From contig CALMLJ010000293.1 of assembly GCA_937868025.1 (NCBI GenBank), forward strand, positions 1 through 5,310: a stretch of 5,310 nucleotides of DNA, in the 5' to 3' direction. Shown in pieces: positions 4,457 through 5,310 of this stretch. A model generated the notes under the pieces. That model saw only the letters and a program-made list of their open reading frames with translations, was not told the DNA's origin and ran no database searches. Origin of the DNA: an uncultured Acidimicrobiaceae bacterium (lineage in GTDB: Bacteria; Actinomycetota; Acidimicrobiia; Acidimicrobiales; Microtrichaceae). Position numbers and translations under genes: made by a program. Within the stretch, counting starts at the first letter, position 1. The number at the start of each line of letters is the position of its first letter.

Positions 4457-5310
4457 ATGACTTCATGGACCGAAGGCCGCGTCAGCGCCAACGACATCGA
4501 CTTCGCCTACTTCGAGCAGGGCGAGGGCCCCCTCGCCCTCTGCATGCACGGCTACCCCGACACGGCGTACACGTGGCGCTACCTGCTGCCCGAGCTCGCC
4601 GCAGCCGGCTACCGGGCCGTCGCCCCGTTCAACCGCGGCTATGCGCCGACATCGCTGGCGGCCGACGGTCGGTACCAGGCCGGCGTCCTCGGGGTCGACG
4701 CCAACGCGCTCCACGAGGCCCTCGGTGGCGACGGCGACGCCGTCATCATCGGCCACGACTACGGGGCGATGGGCGCCTACGCGGCGGCGACGCTCGAGCC
4801 CGATCGCTGGCGCAAGGTGGTCACCGGCGCCGTGCCTCCTGGTCCGATCGTCGGCGCCAGCATCTTCACCTACGAGCAGCTGAAGCTGAGCTGGTACATC
4901 TTCTTCCAGCTCACGCCGTTCGCCGACATCGCCGTCGCCATGAACGAGTACGAGTTCATCACCAAGCTGTGGCGCGACTGGTCGCCGGGCTACGACGAGG
5001 TCATCGACGTCGACCACTTCATCGCATCGATGGCGACGCCCGAGCACCTGAGCGCGGCGCTCGGCTACTACCGCCAGACCCTCCAGTTCGAACTGCAGGA
5101 CCCGGCGCTGGCCGACGCCCAGAACGGTACGCTCAGCATCCCGACCAAACCGCTCCTCTACCTGCACGGCCGCAACGACGGCTGCATGGCGCCGTGGGCG
5201 GCCGAAGGTGCCGGCGAGGTGCTGACCGTTCCGGGCAGCCGTGCCGTGATGGTCGACGACGCCGGCCACTTCCTCCAGCTCGAGCAGCCCGAGGTCGTCA
5301 ACCGCCTGAT
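4457..5310 (+). CDS. Alpha/beta-hydrolase of the epoxide hydrolase / dehalogenase-like group (3' end outside window)
   Basis: The 284 visible residues form an alpha/beta-hydrolase fold. HGYP (31-34) is the oxyanion-hole motif and GHDYGA (99-104) is the nucleophile elbow with Asp101. An Asp nucleophile instead of Ser is typical of epoxide hydrolases and haloalkane or haloacetate dehalogenases. A likely catalytic acid lies in LHGRND (Asp241) and the catalytic His in AGHFLQLEQP (His271). A helical lid (about 135-210) carries many aromatic residues, including Tyr139 and Tyr147, which might serve as the proton-donating tyrosines of epoxide hydrolases. The residue after the nucleophile is Tyr, where many epoxide hydrolases and dehalogenases have Trp, so substrate type is open. 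It follows the acidic gene by 29 nt but has its own -10 box directly upstream. Only the last residues are missing. Confidence 0.9.
   Translation, partial: MTSWTEGRVSANDIDFAYFEQGEGPLALCMHGYPDTAYTWRYLLPELAAAGYRAVAPFNRGYAPTSLAADGRYQAGVLGVDANALHEALGGDGDAVIIGHDYGAMGAYAAATLEPDRWRKVVTGAVPPGPIVGASIFTYEQLKLSWYIFFQLTPFADIAVAMNEYEFITKLWRDWSPGYDEVIDVDHFIASMATPEHLSAALGYYRQTLQFELQDPALADAQNGTLSIPTKPLLYLHGRNDGCMAPWAAEGAGEVLTVPGSRAVMVDDAGHFLQLEQPEVVNRL

Noticed and set aside
4463..5269. Minus-strand open frame (268 codons) opposite the alpha/beta-hydrolase
   Set aside because: The plus strand carries the full catalytic motif set. The antisense translation is low-complexity Val/Gly/Arg/Asp.

Overview
The window is a GC-rich bacterial segment with tightly packed genes, strong G/C preference at third codon positions, GTG starts, TANNNT-type -10 boxes and probable leaderless mRNAs. 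Together these point to an actinobacterium. The protein style would fit Acidimicrobiia, but that is an impression and not something the sequence proves.

Left half (1-2455, all on the minus strand, read right to left): an MBL-fold metallo-hydrolase, a small NTF2/SnoaL-like protein, a flavin reductase-domain protein and a gamma-carbonic-anhydrase-like left-handed beta-helix protein that runs off the left edge. Gaps are about 60, 37 and 1 nt, so this looks like one operon. The last three genes resemble a small accessory set of a catabolic or cofactor-dependent pathway, but the substrate cannot be read from the sequence. The gamma-CA-like protein has Glu where the third metal-binding His normally sits.

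Middle (2456-2610): a 155-nt divergent promoter region with several short palindromes. Facing right it holds the most striking regulatory signal of the window, a good match to the RecA-NDp/PafBC DNA-damage promoter motif (TTGTCRGTG-N8-TANNNT). It ends 8 nt before the ATG of a DNA methyltransferase, so that mRNA is probably leaderless.

Right half (2611-5310, plus strand): a two-domain beta-class amino-methyltransferase, probably N4-cytosine. Its C-terminal domain, joined by a proline-rich linker, has the layout of a PD-(D/E)XK nuclease fold but without the usual catalytic residues. An ATGA overlap couples it to a very acidic 104-residue protein that I do not recognise. These two genes are the best candidate for an undescribed system: a damage-inducible orphan methyltransferase with an acidic partner. 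A separate alpha/beta-hydrolase gene, again probably leaderless, follows and runs off the right edge. No RNA genes, insertion sequences, CRISPR arrays or attachment sites were seen.
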